Origin: MWEI01 sp964600235
GTDB taxonomy: Bacteria; Desulfobacterota; Desulfomonilia; UBA1062
Direction: 5' to 3'
NCBI GenBank assembly: GCA_964600235.1
Contig: CAZRIV010000003.1
Coordinates: forward strand, 242,967 to 306,966
Length of the DNA stretch: 64,000 nucleotides
Notes under the pieces: model-generated
Databases searched by the model: none
The model's input: only the letters and a program-made list of their open reading frames with translations
Told to the model about the DNA's origin: nothing
Translations under genes and position numbers: made by a program
Shown here: positions 8,000-17,384 of the stretch, one piece after another
How positions within the stretch are numbered: position 1 is the first letter of the stretch
How the letters are laid out: the number at the start of each line of letters is the position of its first letter

Positions 8000-8395
8000 A
8001 TGAGAATCCTCATAGTTGACGATGACTTCAGCAGCCGGCTGATCCTTCAGGAAATGCTCAGCCCCTACGGCGAGTGTGATGTTGCAGTAAACGGCACCCA
8101 GGCCGTTGAGGCCTTCATGCTGGCCTGGCATGAAGACCGCCGTTATGACCTCATTTGCCTGGATATCATGATGCCCGATGTGGATGGCCAGGTAGTGCTC
8201 AAGGGGATACGATCCATGGAGGAATCCGAGGGGGTTCTCCTCGGGGACGGTGTAAAGATCATCATGACCTCGGCTCTGAGCGATAAACAGAATGTATTAA
8301 CAGCCTTCAATGAACTCTGTGACGCCTACCTTGTAAAACCTATTAATAAAAGAAAGCTGATAGGTCACCTCAAGGAACTCAATTTAATAGCATGA
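8000..8395 (+). CDS. Stand-alone CheY-like response regulator
   Basis: A 131-residue receiver domain with no output domain. The phosphoacceptor is Asp55 (DLICLDIMMPD), the acidic pocket is Asp7-Asp8-Asp9 region (LIVDDDF), the switch residue is Thr90 (IIMTSA) and the conserved lysine is Lys113 (YLVKPI). TAGGAG precedes the ATG. No histidine kinase is adjacent, so the partner must be elsewhere. It would transmit phosphorylation to another protein, as CheY or Spo0F do. Confidence 0.93.
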   Translation: MRILIVDDDFSSRLILQEMLSPYGECDVAVNGTQAVEAFMLAWHEDRRYDLICLDIMMPDVDGQVVLKGIRSMEESEGVLLGDGVKIIMTSALSDKQNVLTAFNELCDAYLVKPINKRKLIGHLKELNLIA

Positions 8396-8506
8396 GGCCA
8401 GGTGAACAAGCTTCAATAATGGCAGATGGCGTCACCTTGAAAAAACCTCACCCGGGAATATCATTCCGGCATAAGTGATTGAAAAAATCCTGTCTCCGCA
8501 AGGGAC

Positions 8507-8953
8507 TTACCCGAGTTGAGAGGGGATGAGATAATATGTGCATGTGGAGGAAGAGACGATAGCGCCTTGCGCATCCGTGACAGCCATATCAAGGATCCAT
8601 TCACCCCTGCCTTTTTCCTCTATGGGTTTCATCTTTTCTTGCGCTTCATCTTTATTCAGAGAAAGCACACAGGAGATGTCCGTGGTGGCCGGCTTGAGAA
8701 ACCGGATATTCATCCCCTTGTTGATGGGCAGGAATTTATCTATGCCGTATGTTGCCAGGAAAAGGGCTGCCCCGGCGACCTCCATGAGCATGAAGTGTGT
8801 CCCGGCATAGACGATCCCCACATGGTTCATATGGTTTACCGCAGGCACGGAAAGCTTGACATGCCCTTCTTCAAAGATATCCACCGCAAGCCCGCTCATC
8901 TTCACCCATGGGATTGTATCGGTAATGGCAGTTCTCAGTGTTTCCAGGTCCAT
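8507..8953 (-). CDS. Hotdog-fold thioesterase-like protein
   Basis: A 148-residue protein with hotdog-fold features: NHVGIVYAGTHFMLMEVAGA forms the central helix region and a strand follows at GMNIRFLKPA. It resembles the DUF4442/PaaI-like thioesterases, which hydrolyse acyl-CoA or acyl-carrier thioesters in the cytoplasm. No close substrate assignment is possible. It is a lone gene between the response regulator and an exported protein. Its last codons include CTCGGGTAA, which resembles the tip of the palindrome family by chance. Confidence 0.72.
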   Translation of the reverse strand: MDLETLRTAITDTIPWVKMSGLAVDIFEEGHVKLSVPAVNHMNHVGIVYAGTHFMLMEVAGAALFLATYGIDKFLPINKGMNIRFLKPATTDISCVLSLNKDEAQEKMKPIEEKGRGEWILDMAVTDAQGAIVSSSTCTYYLIPSQLG

Positions 8954-9095
8954 ATCTCCCCCGAGTTATCCAGCTTTTTACGTTCAAAGAAGCAATCCGA
9001 CCAAGTCCCAATACCCGTTCACGGCCATAATTACACAAAAAACATGAAGTGAATCTCCTTGAACCGGTAGATAGACCGCCTTTGTAATCATGGAT

Positions 9096-10118
9096 TCAGT
9101 TCTTATTCACCTCGATTACATAACCTGACGGAATCTCGAAGGTTCCAGGGGAAAGTGTATCCGTAAGTATGGATTTTACTTCCGTGGTGCTCGAGAAAAA
9201 CGGTGCATTCACGTCGGGTTTCACTTCCTGGGCCACCTTTTGACCGATGACACTTGAGACGATTCCTCCCCAGCCTCCGGAAAGGTCCACGGGCCCGGGT
9301 GAGTCAGCAGCATCTTTATTTGCAGAAACAGCAAGCTGGGAGTCATCAACCTTCCAGTTCACGACTGTCCTGATGGGATACCCCTTGATCTTGGATATTT
9401 CTTTCTTGAACACCTTGAATTCTTTTTCCATGTCTTTGTCAGAGGCCCCTGTGGCCATGGCAAATATGCCCACGCCGTACTGCTTCATCTCCTCGGGCGA
9501 AAGATTCATGCCTGCCTTCTTCGAATACGCCTTGGCAAAGGCGGCTTCATCTGCCAGCAGCTTTCTGATGGCGGTGGTCTCGTGGGTTGTCCAGAAATCT
9601 GTTTCCATGGTGTTCTTTGTCTTGGCCTTTGTCTCCATATCCTCCATATCCAGAATCCAGATCATAAGATATTCCTCGCAGAGAAAACCGTTGATGGTCT
9701 GTGAAGCCCCGGTCTTCTTAACCGTGAACTGGCTTTTCAAAACCCTCACCCGGGGTTTCTCGTCCTTTGAGCCCTCTTTTTTGCCGGAGATATCCTCAGG
9801 TTTGAACAGGGCTATGGGGGTTTCCGTGCAGACCTTTTTCTTCGTATCGAGCACCCACACGACACCCTTGTCTACCCGGGTGATGGTGACAAGATCACTT
9901 CCGCCTGCGGCCCAGGAAAGAACGGCGCCGGTAAACTTGATGGATGACGACTCGGACTGCTTATGGCCCTGTATCCGGGATATGGTTGAACCATCATAGG
10001 CCCCATTTCCTTTAAACCCGCCGAACTTCACGAATGTCTCAACCGTTGCATCCGCCAGGACGGGAGTTGCCCAAAGGAACATGCCTGATGCCAGAACCCA
10101 GGATATGGTCTTTTTCAT
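9096..10118 (-). CDS. Exported protein of unknown function
   Basis: A 340-residue protein with a clear signal peptide (MKKTISWVLASGMFLWATPV, cleavage after VLA). The mature part contains repeated beta-strand-like segments and conserved-looking features such as WVLDTKKKVC, INGFLCEEYLM and DFWTTHET. This pattern resembles the DUF4412-type periplasmic proteins, though I cannot confirm the match. Two cysteines (in KKVCTE and FLCEEY) could form a disulfide. GAGG six bases before the ATG supports the start. It precedes nothing in an obvious operon; the L,D-transpeptidase gene lies upstream on the same strand after about 100 bases. Confidence 0.7.
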   Translation of the reverse strand: MKKTISWVLASGMFLWATPVLADATVETFVKFGGFKGNGAYDGSTISRIQGHKQSESSSIKFTGAVLSWAAGGSDLVTITRVDKGVVWVLDTKKKVCTETPIALFKPEDISGKKEGSKDEKPRVRVLKSQFTVKKTGASQTINGFLCEEYLMIWILDMEDMETKAKTKNTMETDFWTTHETTAIRKLLADEAAFAKAYSKKAGMNLSPEEMKQYGVGIFAMATGASDKDMEKEFKVFKKEISKIKGYPIRTVVNWKVDDSQLAVSANKDAADSPGPVDLSGGWGGIVSSVIGQKVAQEVKPDVNAPFFSSTTEVKSILTDTLSPGTFEIPSGYVIEVNKN

Positions 10119-10226
10119 AGGAAGCCTCTCAGGATCGTTGTTTGTTCCATCATATTTCGGATACAGGGAAAAAGGAAGGTAAAAGACTCTTGGGACAACA
10201 AGGGGGATGATTCCCTGAGAAGAAAC

Positions 10227-11894
10227 CTAATTCTTTATGGCCGGGGTTATCTCTGCATCACGGCCCAACCCCTCCAGCACTTCTCTGTCCCGGTTATACG
10301 GGTCTCTCTTGAAATAGATAACGCCATCGTCATCCACCTCCACTGTCCAGTAGAGCAGGAGTATGGTGACGGGACCGGGCAGGAATACCGTCCGGGTCCT
10401 TTCGGATCTGACGGCCTTCATGAAGCCCGCCTGATTCCATCTGTCAGGGTCTCCCAAAAGCAACTCGGCAAGTTCAAAGGGCTTTTCTATACGGATACAC
10501 CCCGAACTGAACGTCCTTTCTTCTTGTGCGAATAATTCCTTGTGCGGGGTATCGTGGAGATAGACAAAATACTTGTTGGGGAACATGATCTTGATGCGGC
10601 CCAGGGCGTTGTTTTTCCCGGGGTCTTGCCTGAGCGTGAACGGGAAGTGCTGCCTGGGATACAACGACCAGTTGATGCTCAAGGGGTTCACGGGCCTTCC
10701 CTTACCGTCCAGGACGGTAATATTTTTTTTCTTGAGATAGCGCCGGTCTTTCCTGATTTCAGGGAGGATGTCCTTTTCGAAGATGGTCGGTGGTACAACC
10801 CAGGTAGGGTTGATTTCAACATGTGTGATCCTGGATTTGAATACCGGTGTATCTCTATAGGGCCGCCCGACCTGGGCCTTGCATGACCATACGATCTGGT
10901 TGTTCTTCTGGAAAAACACGCGGAATCCGGCAATGTCCACCAGGACGAAGGTGTCGTCGAGGTTGCGCAGCACCCACCTGGCCCGCTCGAGGTTCACCCT
11001 GATCTGGTCTATGCGTTCCTCCGCCGGGACGTTCAATGCATCCAGCACATTCCTTCCCACCACCCCGTCTTCCTTCAGTCCATGCCTTCGCTGAAAGCGT
11101 ATGACCGCCTGTTCCAGGCTTTCATCAAAGACCATGGGGTCTGTGGAGTCCAGCAGGGCATCTGTCATGGCCAGCCGCTTTCGCAATGCCGGAATCCTCT
11201 GGTCCATCATGCCTTTTCTCAATGTCGTGCCGGGCGGCAGGGCTTCCCATCCGCCTTTTTCCCTTAATGCTCGATACTCGGCCAAAGCCGACTTCAGTCG
11301 GGCGTAATAGGGGTGGCTTATCTTCCATGAGTTGATGGTTTGTACGAAAGAGGGCGTTTCGATGGCGCTTTCGATGAAATCGACGGGGTCCGTGTCGTCG
11401 ATCTTCCTGTCCAGGTTCCACTGGGGATGAGAGGTGACGGGATCTTCCTTTCCGCAGGTGGTATGGTTGGCGAGACGGATAAGGGCATCGGTAAGGAGGA
11501 TGTCAAGGGACGCCGTGCGTAACGGGCTGGGAGATATCCCGCTAAGGATCTCTTTCTGCAGTCTTCGTATCTCGTGGAGGTAATAATCATTGGGATTCAA
11601 GCCCTCTTCATATGTCCCTTGAATCGCCTCCATGAGTTCTTCGACATACTCGGAATTCACCCATATCGGATGGAAATCACGTCGTTTGTACAGTTCCGGC
11701 AGAACCTTGAGGGATGATATCTGACAGGACCCCACGCGGAGCCCGCCTTCAATAAGGGGCGCACTAAGCTTCTCCTGGATTATCCGGGCAACGATCTCGT
11801 CTTGCGTCTGGCTAAATCCTGAAGAGACGGGTATGATGGCGAAGCCCAGCAGGAATATGGCAAGAATCAACCGTGACATGGGCCTCGCTTTCAT
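10227..11894 (-). CDS. L,D-transpeptidase, YcbB/LdtD-like
   Basis: A 555-residue exported murein L,D-transpeptidase. It has a signal peptide (residues 1-29), an N-terminal scaffold region, a peptidoglycan-binding helix bundle near residues 260-290 (AVIRFQRRHGLKEDGVVGRN) and a YkuD catalytic domain. The catalytic site is complete: HDTP about 30 residues before SSGCIRI, with the nucleophilic cysteine near residue 466. These enzymes make 3-3 cross-links in peptidoglycan. The length and domain order fit the YcbB group. A second ATG at 11879 has GAGG just upstream and might be the true start. A YcbK-like gene is directly upstream on the same strand, the same partnership as ycbB-ycbK in enteric bacteria. 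Confidence 0.92.
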   Translation of the reverse strand: MKARPMSRLILAIFLLGFAIIPVSSGFSQTQDEIVARIIQEKLSAPLIEGGLRVGSCQISSLKVLPELYKRRDFHPIWVNSEYVEELMEAIQGTYEEGLNPNDYYLHEIRRLQKEILSGISPSPLRTASLDILLTDALIRLANHTTCGKEDPVTSHPQWNLDRKIDDTDPVDFIESAIETPSFVQTINSWKISHPYYARLKSALAEYRALREKGGWEALPPGTTLRKGMMDQRIPALRKRLAMTDALLDSTDPMVFDESLEQAVIRFQRRHGLKEDGVVGRNVLDALNVPAEERIDQIRVNLERARWVLRNLDDTFVLVDIAGFRVFFQKNNQIVWSCKAQVGRPYRDTPVFKSRITHVEINPTWVVPPTIFEKDILPEIRKDRRYLKKKNITVLDGKGRPVNPLSINWSLYPRQHFPFTLRQDPGKNNALGRIKIMFPNKYFVYLHDTPHKELFAQEERTFSSGCIRIEKPFELAELLLGDPDRWNQAGFMKAVRSERTRTVFLPGPVTILLLYWTVEVDDDGVIYFKRDPYNRDREVLEGLGRDAEITPAIKN

Positions 11895-11956
11895 GGTTCA
11901 CAACTCAGAGACCAAGAATCTCCGCAGCGCCTCGAGTGCCATTTTTTCAAAGGGGC

Positions 11957-12541
11957 CTACCAGTAACGTACACGCCCGATGTCGATATGGATGAAGTCGG
12001 AGCCGGGATAGTAGCCTACGCCCCCCCCTCTTAATGCAACTGCAACTTTTTTCAGAGATGACAGGTCGTATCTGGGCAGCCGGATATCAGCGGCCTTTCC
12101 TTCAAGGTGGAGGCTGTTTCTGGCGATCCCTGAGCTGGTTCCCCTGAGCTTGTTATTCGTGGCAGGCGACCTATAGCCAGAGATTATGTGCAGCATTTCT
12201 TTTGATTCCGTTGTCTTATGGATTGTATGAAGCAGGTCGAGCAGGCCGGTGTCGATGGGTTTTATCTCTTCGGTGCGGTGATCCCGCAGTATATGGTTTA
12301 TCTCTGTCAATGCCTCTGGAAGATACGCCCCATTGAGCCAGTATGCCGTGTTCAGCGACTCACCGGTGTGCAGGTTGTAGAGAGATAGAGACCTCTCAGC
12401 CGCTTGCGGCACCTCTATGGCAGCCAGGAGAAGCTTCGGGAACATGCATCCCCCCAAAGCCAAAGCCCCGACTTTCAGGAAACTGCGGCGGGAGATGTGT
12501 TTTTTCTCCAGCCGATGAATGTCTGCGTTTTTCTTTTTCAT
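11957..12541 (-). CDS. YcbK-like (DUF882/peptidase M15 family) exported protein
   Basis: A 194-residue protein with a twin-arginine signal, SRRSFLKVGALALGG, so it is probably exported folded. The mature part has the metal-binding pattern of M15/DUF882 peptidases: SLHLEGKAADIR and, near the end, DFIHIDIG. These proteins resemble D,D- or L,D-carboxypeptidases acting on peptidoglycan. I start at 12541 because a good sigma-70 promoter (12560-12589) would begin transcription about 12 bases before this ATG, and GGAAGA precedes it; the longer frame to 12649 would begin before the promoter. It is followed 62 bases later by the L,D-transpeptidase gene, probably as one transcript. Confidence 0.88.
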   Translation of the reverse strand: MKKKNADIHRLEKKHISRRSFLKVGALALGGCMFPKLLLAAIEVPQAAERSLSLYNLHTGESLNTAYWLNGAYLPEALTEINHILRDHRTEEIKPIDTGLLDLLHTIHKTTESKEMLHIISGYRSPATNNKLRGTSSGIARNSLHLEGKAADIRLPRYDLSSLKKVAVALRGGGVGYYPGSDFIHIDIGRVRYW

Positions 12542-12559
12542 TTCAGTTCTTCCAGAGAC

Positions 12560-12589
12560 TAGATACCCAATGAGCACCTTTTTTGTCAA
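12560..12589 (-). promoter_or_regulatory. Sigma-70-type promoter for the YcbK/L,D-transpeptidase genes
   Basis: On the minus strand TTGACA (12584-12589) is separated by 18 bases from TATCTA (12560-12565). The -35 box is a perfect consensus. Transcription would start near 12553, just before the YcbK ribosome binding site, which decides the start codon. Confidence 0.6.
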
Positions 12590-12814
12590 CCCGTATGCCC
12601 GAGGCGTCTTGGGATGAGCCACTCTCTCTTTACCATCGTCATGAATCACCTGGTCCTTAAATCTGTGGATGCAAAAGGGTATACAGGGTCTATTGTAATT
12701 CAGCTTTTAGGAAAACTTATTTGCAAATCCTGCATGTTCGGGGATGATACCCTCCATGAATATGTACTTATGCAAAGGACATTGTGATTGTCATGATCCG
12801 GGCATGTAGGTCAC

Positions 12815-12843
12815 TTGACAATTTCCATGGACATTCAGATCCT
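12815..12843 (+). promoter_or_regulatory. Possible promoter of the HD-GYP gene
   Basis: A perfect -35 TTGACA (12815-12820) is followed after 17 bases by a weak -10 GATCCT (12838-12843). If real it places the start of transcription after the upstream in-frame ATG codons and supports the TTG start at 12883. Confidence 0.35.
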
Positions 12844-12882
12844 GGCGGATATGTCCGAAATAGTCATTCAGGAGGCAGCAGT

Positions 12883-13824
12883 TTGACATATAAAGAGATA
12901 CCCCATCAGATTGCCTTTATCGATAAGAGGAGCACCATCGATCTTTATATCCGTATCAAGGGCGATTATAGGCTGTTTGCCGCTAAAGGCGCCCTCCTGT
13001 CCGATGAACAGCACCTGCAGTTCAGCAAGGAAAAGATACGGCTTTTTTTCAAGGTGCAGGACTCAGTGGATGCACAGGAGATCCTGGATGCCCACCTCAT
13101 GTCCATTTTAACGGATCCCGGGGTGAGCCCGCAGGTGAAGGCCGGGATTGCGTATTCTACGACCGTAAAAACCATCCAGGACGTGTTTCAGGGAACAAAC
13201 CCCAAGACATTGTCTGAACTGAAAAAGGTATCAGGGAAGATGGTGAAACTGATCCTTTCGGACAACAGGGTAATGGATAAGTTCATCGACATCACCAGCA
13301 GTGATCCTTATACCTTCATGCATTCGGTCAAAGTGGGCATCTACGGTACTGCCATGGCTGTCAGCCTTTTTCGGGACAGACTTGAGGATCATAGGATAGA
13401 TGATTTGAGTATGGCATTCTTTCTTCACGATATCGGGATGACAAGGGTGCCGAACACGATCCTGAACAAGGAAGGGCCCTTCACTGACGGCGAGTGGGAT
13501 ACCATACGTAAGCATCCCGTATGGGGCAGAGAAAAGCTCAAGAAGGCAAACTATGAAAACGATGATGCGACAGGAATTGTCCTGTGCCACCACGAGAGAT
13601 GTGATGGAAGTGGATACCCGTTTCAAAAGACCGGCAGCGAGATCCCTGTCTATGCCAAGATATGTGCCATCGCCGATACCTTTGAATCATTGACATCGGG
13701 AAGTCCGTTGTCACCGCCCAAGACACCCTTCGAAGCCCTTAAGGTCATGCAGGGCACTATGGCACAAGGTTTCGATCCCGACCTTTTCAGGGCGTTCATC
13801 ATGCTGCTCGGCCCCGGGAAATAA
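12883..13824 (+). CDS. HD-GYP domain protein (c-di-GMP phosphodiesterase-like)
   Basis: A 313-residue cytoplasmic protein. The HD-GYP domain occupies roughly residues 140-310 with metal-binding HSVKVG, FLHDIGM, RKHPVWG and HHERCDGSGYP, the last being an intact GYP motif. HD-GYP enzymes hydrolyse cyclic di-GMP. The N-terminal 130 residues form an unrecognised domain. I chose a TTG start because AGGAGG (12870-12875) lies 7 bases upstream and a possible promoter lies between it and the more distant ATG at 12784. It is divergent from the YcbK gene. Confidence 0.87.
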   Translation: MTYKEIPHQIAFIDKRSTIDLYIRIKGDYRLFAAKGALLSDEQHLQFSKEKIRLFFKVQDSVDAQEILDAHLMSILTDPGVSPQVKAGIAYSTTVKTIQDVFQGTNPKTLSELKKVSGKMVKLILSDNRVMDKFIDITSSDPYTFMHSVKVGIYGTAMAVSLFRDRLEDHRIDDLSMAFFLHDIGMTRVPNTILNKEGPFTDGEWDTIRKHPVWGREKLKKANYENDDATGIVLCHHERCDGSGYPFQKTGSEIPVYAKICAIADTFESLTSGSPLSPPKTPFEALKVMQGTMAQGFDPDLFRAFIMLLGPGK

Positions 13825-14369
13825 CCTGTTAACGAACAAGACTCTCATGAACCCTCGCTAGGGTAACCCTGCCGTGTCTGTATATCCGTACCGGATTATA
13901 ACAAGAAGCCATTGCACAACTATAAAAGATCTCACAATAAGCATGGGTATAAATGGCATGCGTTCGGTCTTTCGGAGCGGCAGCGACGAGTGAGCCCCTC
14001 CACCGCCCAGGCCTTCATGTGGAGCATTGATGCTGCTCTTCCCGAAAACTGCCCGTTATTCCAAGAAAATTGTCATTGACGCCTCAAGCTATCATCTGGG
14101 ATAGTACCGGCATAGATGTCTCTAAGCATGTCTTAACCGGTTGATGCCTTAACTGATATAAAGAATCATGAGATAAGATTCTTCACCTCGATTAGGATGA
14201 GAGGTGCGTGGATAGGTATTATGATCCTGAGGGCAGCCGGAGATATTACTGGTCATGTCCGTGCCCGGGGAATACGGCTGCCGGATGTTTCCCGGGTGGA
14301 ATTGAAAACAAAATAGGTAGTTATATTATAAATTATTCAAAAATGAGTATGATTTTTCCGATGTAGGGT
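13825..14369. other. Non-coding region upstream of the sugar transferase
   Basis: No gene is visible in these 545 bases. A possible promoter has TTGACG at 14076-14081 and GATAGT at 14100-14105 with an 18-base spacer. A 9-bp hairpin (CCCGGGGAA at 14264-14272 with TTTCCCGGG at 14288-14296) lies about 75 bases before the start codon. A long structured leader is therefore possible, but I could not match it to a known riboswitch class. Confidence 0.4.
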
Positions 14370-15725
14370 ATGATGAGAAGATTTTTTTCTGCAGCAATTT
14401 TATTCATTTTAGATATCATCGTTGCCGGCGGATCGGTATTCCTGGCGAAGTATATCCAGAGATTCCTCCCCGAGGTAAGTCTTCCGGATGAGTTCTTGTG
14501 GATTAAGGCGGGTGTTTATACCTTAGTCACCCTTGTGTGTTTCTACTTCCAAGACCTTTATGACTGGAAGTACTGGAAAAAACCCTCGGAACTCATTTCC
14601 TCCATCCTCCTTGGAGAAGGCCTGACGCTGATCATGCTCGCCTTCATCTATTATATCCTGACCATCATCGGCCTTGAGAGAGACGTGCTTCTCATGGCCA
14701 TTGCCATCACGTCCTTGTCCTCATTTTCATTCCGCATGCTTTACCTCAAGCTGAGATTTACTCACTATGCCGGCATGAAGGTGGTGATCCTGGGTGATGG
14801 AGAGAATGCCAAGTTCCTGTTTCGGGAGATACGATCCGGCGGATACCCTGTTATCTTTGAAGGCTATATCGGCCGAAGTAACTGGGATTTACCTCTTCGG
14901 TGCCTTGGTGAAGCATCCTCTCTCGTGGATATCGTGCATAAAGTTGATCCAGACATCCTTGTGGTGGCGCCGGATGGTTGGCGGGGAACGCTGCCCATAG
15001 AGGATTTGCTCAGGGTGAAATTCACCCTCTGCGATGTCATAGACAGCCCTACCTTCTATGAGCAGGTTACGGGAAGGATCCTCGTGGAAGAGATCCGGCC
15101 GAGCTCCATAATATTCACAAGGGGATTCCAAAGCTCCCGGTTCGAAGACCTCATCAAGCGTGTTTTTGATCTGGTTTTCGGCCTTTTCGGACTTGTCATA
15201 TCCTTTCCCATCATGCTGCTTACCGCCCTGGCGATCCGCATCGACTCCCCGGGCCCTATCTTCTACCTTCAGAAAAGAGTGGGAAGGGATGGCAGGGATT
15301 TCAACGTGATCAAATTCAGGTCCATGAGGCAGGATGCAGAGAAGGACGGCCCCAAGTGGGCCAGCGAGAACGATCCTCGCATCACCCGGGTGGGAAGGAT
15401 CATCAGGAAGCTGAGGATGGACGAACTGCCCCAGTTCATAAACGTGATCAAGAATGACATGAGCTTCGTAGGCCCACGCCCCGAGAGGCGCTATTTTGTC
15501 GACCAACTCGAGAAGGCCATCCCGTTTTATGCCCTGCGTATGCATGCGAAGCCCGGGATTACCGGCTGGGCACAGATCAATTACCCCTATGGAGACACCT
15601 TTGAAGACGCCAAGGAGAAGCTGAAATTCGAGCTTTACTACATGAAACACCGCTCGATGTGGCTTGACCTCGTTATCATCTTCCAAACCATCAAGGTGGC
15701 CATTAAGGGAAGAGGGTCTCAATAA
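14370..15725 (+). CDS. Polyprenyl-phosphate sugar-1-phosphate transferase (exopolysaccharide initiation)
   Basis: A 451-residue membrane enzyme of the bacterial sugar transferase (PglC/WbaP) family. Four N-terminal hydrophobic segments (to about residue 130) precede a nucleotide-binding-like central domain (VVILGDGENAKFLFREI), a further membrane segment near 270-295, and the catalytic domain with KRVGRDGRDFNVIKFRSM, DELPQFINV, VGPRPER and KPGITGWAQ. It transfers a sugar-1-phosphate from a nucleotide sugar to undecaprenyl phosphate, starting assembly of an extracellular polysaccharide. The architecture resembles the EpsB-type transferases associated with PEP-CTERM systems, but no other such gene is in the window. 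It is convergent with map. Confidence 0.92.
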   Translation: MMRRFFSAAILFILDIIVAGGSVFLAKYIQRFLPEVSLPDEFLWIKAGVYTLVTLVCFYFQDLYDWKYWKKPSELISSILLGEGLTLIMLAFIYYILTIIGLERDVLLMAIAITSLSSFSFRMLYLKLRFTHYAGMKVVILGDGENAKFLFREIRSGGYPVIFEGYIGRSNWDLPLRCLGEASSLVDIVHKVDPDILVVAPDGWRGTLPIEDLLRVKFTLCDVIDSPTFYEQVTGRILVEEIRPSSIIFTRGFQSSRFEDLIKRVFDLVFGLFGLVISFPIMLLTALAIRIDSPGPIFYLQKRVGRDGRDFNVIKFRSMRQDAEKDGPKWASENDPRITRVGRIIRKLRMDELPQFINVIKNDMSFVGPRPERRYFVDQLEKAIPFYALRMHAKPGITGWAQINYPYGDTFEDAKEKLKFELYYMKHRSMWLDLVIIFQTIKVAIKGRGSQ

Positions 15726-15762
15726 GGCATCAAGCGGTTCCTGTAAAGTCTCTAATAAATTT

Positions 15763-16509
15763 CTACAGCGCGCTCAGGATAACAGGGCCGTTCGCAGTAA
15801 TGGCAATGCTGTGCTCAAAGTGTGCAGACAATGATCCGTCTGCGGTAACGGCGGTCCACCCGTCATTGCGAATGGAGACCTTCCATGTCCCTGCGTTCAC
15901 CATGGGCTCGATGGCGAACGTCATCCCCTCCCGGAGCACAGGACCGGTTCCCTTCTTGCCGAAATTGGGGATCTGGGGGTCTTCATGGAGACTTCTCCCG
16001 ATGCCGTGTCCCACGAATTCCCTCACCACAAAGAAGCCTGCGGATTCAACGACCTTCTGGATCGCCTCTGAGATATCGTACAAATGATTCCCGGCAACTG
16101 CCTTGCTGATCCCCGCATGGAGGGATTTCTCTGTAACCTCCATCAGGTGCCGCGCCTGTTTCGATATGGCGCCGACAGGAAAGGTTCTCGATGCATCCGA
16201 GTAGAAACCTTCATGTATCGTTCCCACATCAATGCTTATGATATCACCTTCTGCAAGCCTCCGTGCCCCGGGTATTCCATGGATGACTTCCTCATTTACG
16301 GATGTGCACAATGTGGCGGGATAACCGTTGTACCCCTTGAATGCAGGAACCGCTTTGTTCGAGCGTATGAACAGTTCCGCTTCCCGGTCGAGTTCGGCAG
16401 TGGTTATGCCCGGCTGTATCATGGGTTTCAGATGCTCGAACAGGAGGGCCAGAACCCTGTTACCCTCGCGCATTACTTCAATTTCCTGCGGGGTTTTAAG
16501 AATGATCAT
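15763..16509 (-). CDS. map: Methionine aminopeptidase, type I
   Basis: A 248-residue type I methionine aminopeptidase, which removes the initiator methionine from new proteins. The metal ligands are all visible: ISIDVGTIHEGFYSDASRTF with two aspartates, FVGHGIGRSLHEDP with the histidine, FAIEPMV with a glutamate and HFEHSIAIT with the last glutamate. The start codon shares ATGA with the hisG stop, so translation is probably coupled. It is the last gene of hisI-hisG-map. Confidence 0.96.
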   Translation of the reverse strand: MIILKTPQEIEVMREGNRVLALLFEHLKPMIQPGITTAELDREAELFIRSNKAVPAFKGYNGYPATLCTSVNEEVIHGIPGARRLAEGDIISIDVGTIHEGFYSDASRTFPVGAISKQARHLMEVTEKSLHAGISKAVAGNHLYDISEAIQKVVESAGFFVVREFVGHGIGRSLHEDPQIPNFGKKGTGPVLREGMTFAIEPMVNAGTWKVSIRNDGWTAVTADGSLSAHFEHSIAITANGPVILSAL

Positions 16510-17384
16510 CCGTCCAAGACCTTTTTCAAGGGATATTCTATAATGCCCCTGGCACCCGCCTTGAGGAGCTCGGGCATCAATGAGCGGGATTGCGACTCGT
16601 TGATGATAATCTCCAGAGAGTACCAGGTTGCATCGTGCAGGGGGGAAACCGTGGGTGAGGTAATGGCCGGCAGCATGCTGATCACCGCCTCGAGTTTGTC
16701 TTTGGGTGCATTCATCTTGAGGCCAACCATCCCCGTGGCCTGCAGGGCCGCCTTGAGCATCAGCGAGAGCTGTTCTATCTTTGAACGCTTTTTCGGGTCC
16801 TTCCAGGTTTCATTGTTGGCGATGAGCTTGGTGTTCGTTACCAGGAGGGTGTCGACTATCCTGAGGTTGTGTGCCTTGATGGTGGACCCGGTCTCGGTCA
16901 CTTCCACGATGGCATCCGCCAGGCCTTCCACGACCTTTGCCTCGGTGGCGCCCCAGGAGAATTCAACCTCCACGTTGATATCCCTTTCCCTGAAAAACTT
17001 CTGGGTGAAGTTCACCAGCTCGGTTGCTATCTTCTTCCCTTCGAGGTCTTGGATATTCCTGATGGAGGAATTCTCGGCAACGGCGAGGACCCATTTTGCA
17101 GGCTTGTAGGTGGCCTTGGAGTAGATGAGGTCAGCCACCTCCACCACATCGGACTCGTTTTCCAAAATCCAGTCCTTTCCCGTCAGCGCGAGGTCGAACA
17201 GGCCCGACTCCACATAGCGGGAGACCTCCTGCGCCCGTACCAGGGCGCATTCGATGTCAGGGTCGTCGATGGTGGGAAAATAGCTCCGGGATGAAGTCCC
17301 TATTATCCAGCCCGCGTCCCTGAACAGCTCAATGGTGGAAGTCTGCAGGCTTCCCTTGGGTAGTGCCAGCCTGATCAAGCTCAT
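16506..17384 (-). CDS. hisG: ATP phosphoribosyltransferase, long form
   Basis: A 292-residue HisG catalysing the first step of histidine synthesis, ATP plus PRPP to phosphoribosyl-ATP. It starts IRLALPKGSLQ and has the catalytic domain with EVTETGSTIKAH for PRPP binding. At this length it carries the C-terminal regulatory ACT-like domain (about residues 215-290), so it should be feedback-inhibited by histidine and not need HisZ. It overlaps hisI by four bases at its start and map by four at its end. Confidence 0.96.
   Translation of the reverse strand: MSLIRLALPKGSLQTSTIELFRDAGWIIGTSSRSYFPTIDDPDIECALVRAQEVSRYVESGLFDLALTGKDWILENESDVVEVADLIYSKATYKPAKWVLAVAENSSIRNIQDLEGKKIATELVNFTQKFFRERDINVEVEFSWGATEAKVVEGLADAIVEVTETGSTIKAHNLRIVDTLLVTNTKLIANNETWKDPKKRSKIEQLSLMLKAALQATGMVGLKMNAPKDKLEAVISMLPAITSPTVSPLHDATWYSLEIIINESQSRSLMPELLKAGARGIIEYPLKKVLDG

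Noticed and set aside
13825..14369. Cyclic di-GMP riboswitch before the sugar transferase
   Set aside because: The region has a hairpin and polysaccharide genes are often c-di-GMP controlled, but the conserved GEMM core could not be found.
14370..15725. PEP-CTERM/exosortase system
   Set aside because: The sugar transferase resembles the type linked with PEP-CTERM, but no exosortase, PEP-CTERM protein or other EPS gene is in the window.
16084..17109. 341-residue plus-strand frame across map and hisG
   Set aside because: It is antisense to two well-conserved, overlapping genes and shows no family features.
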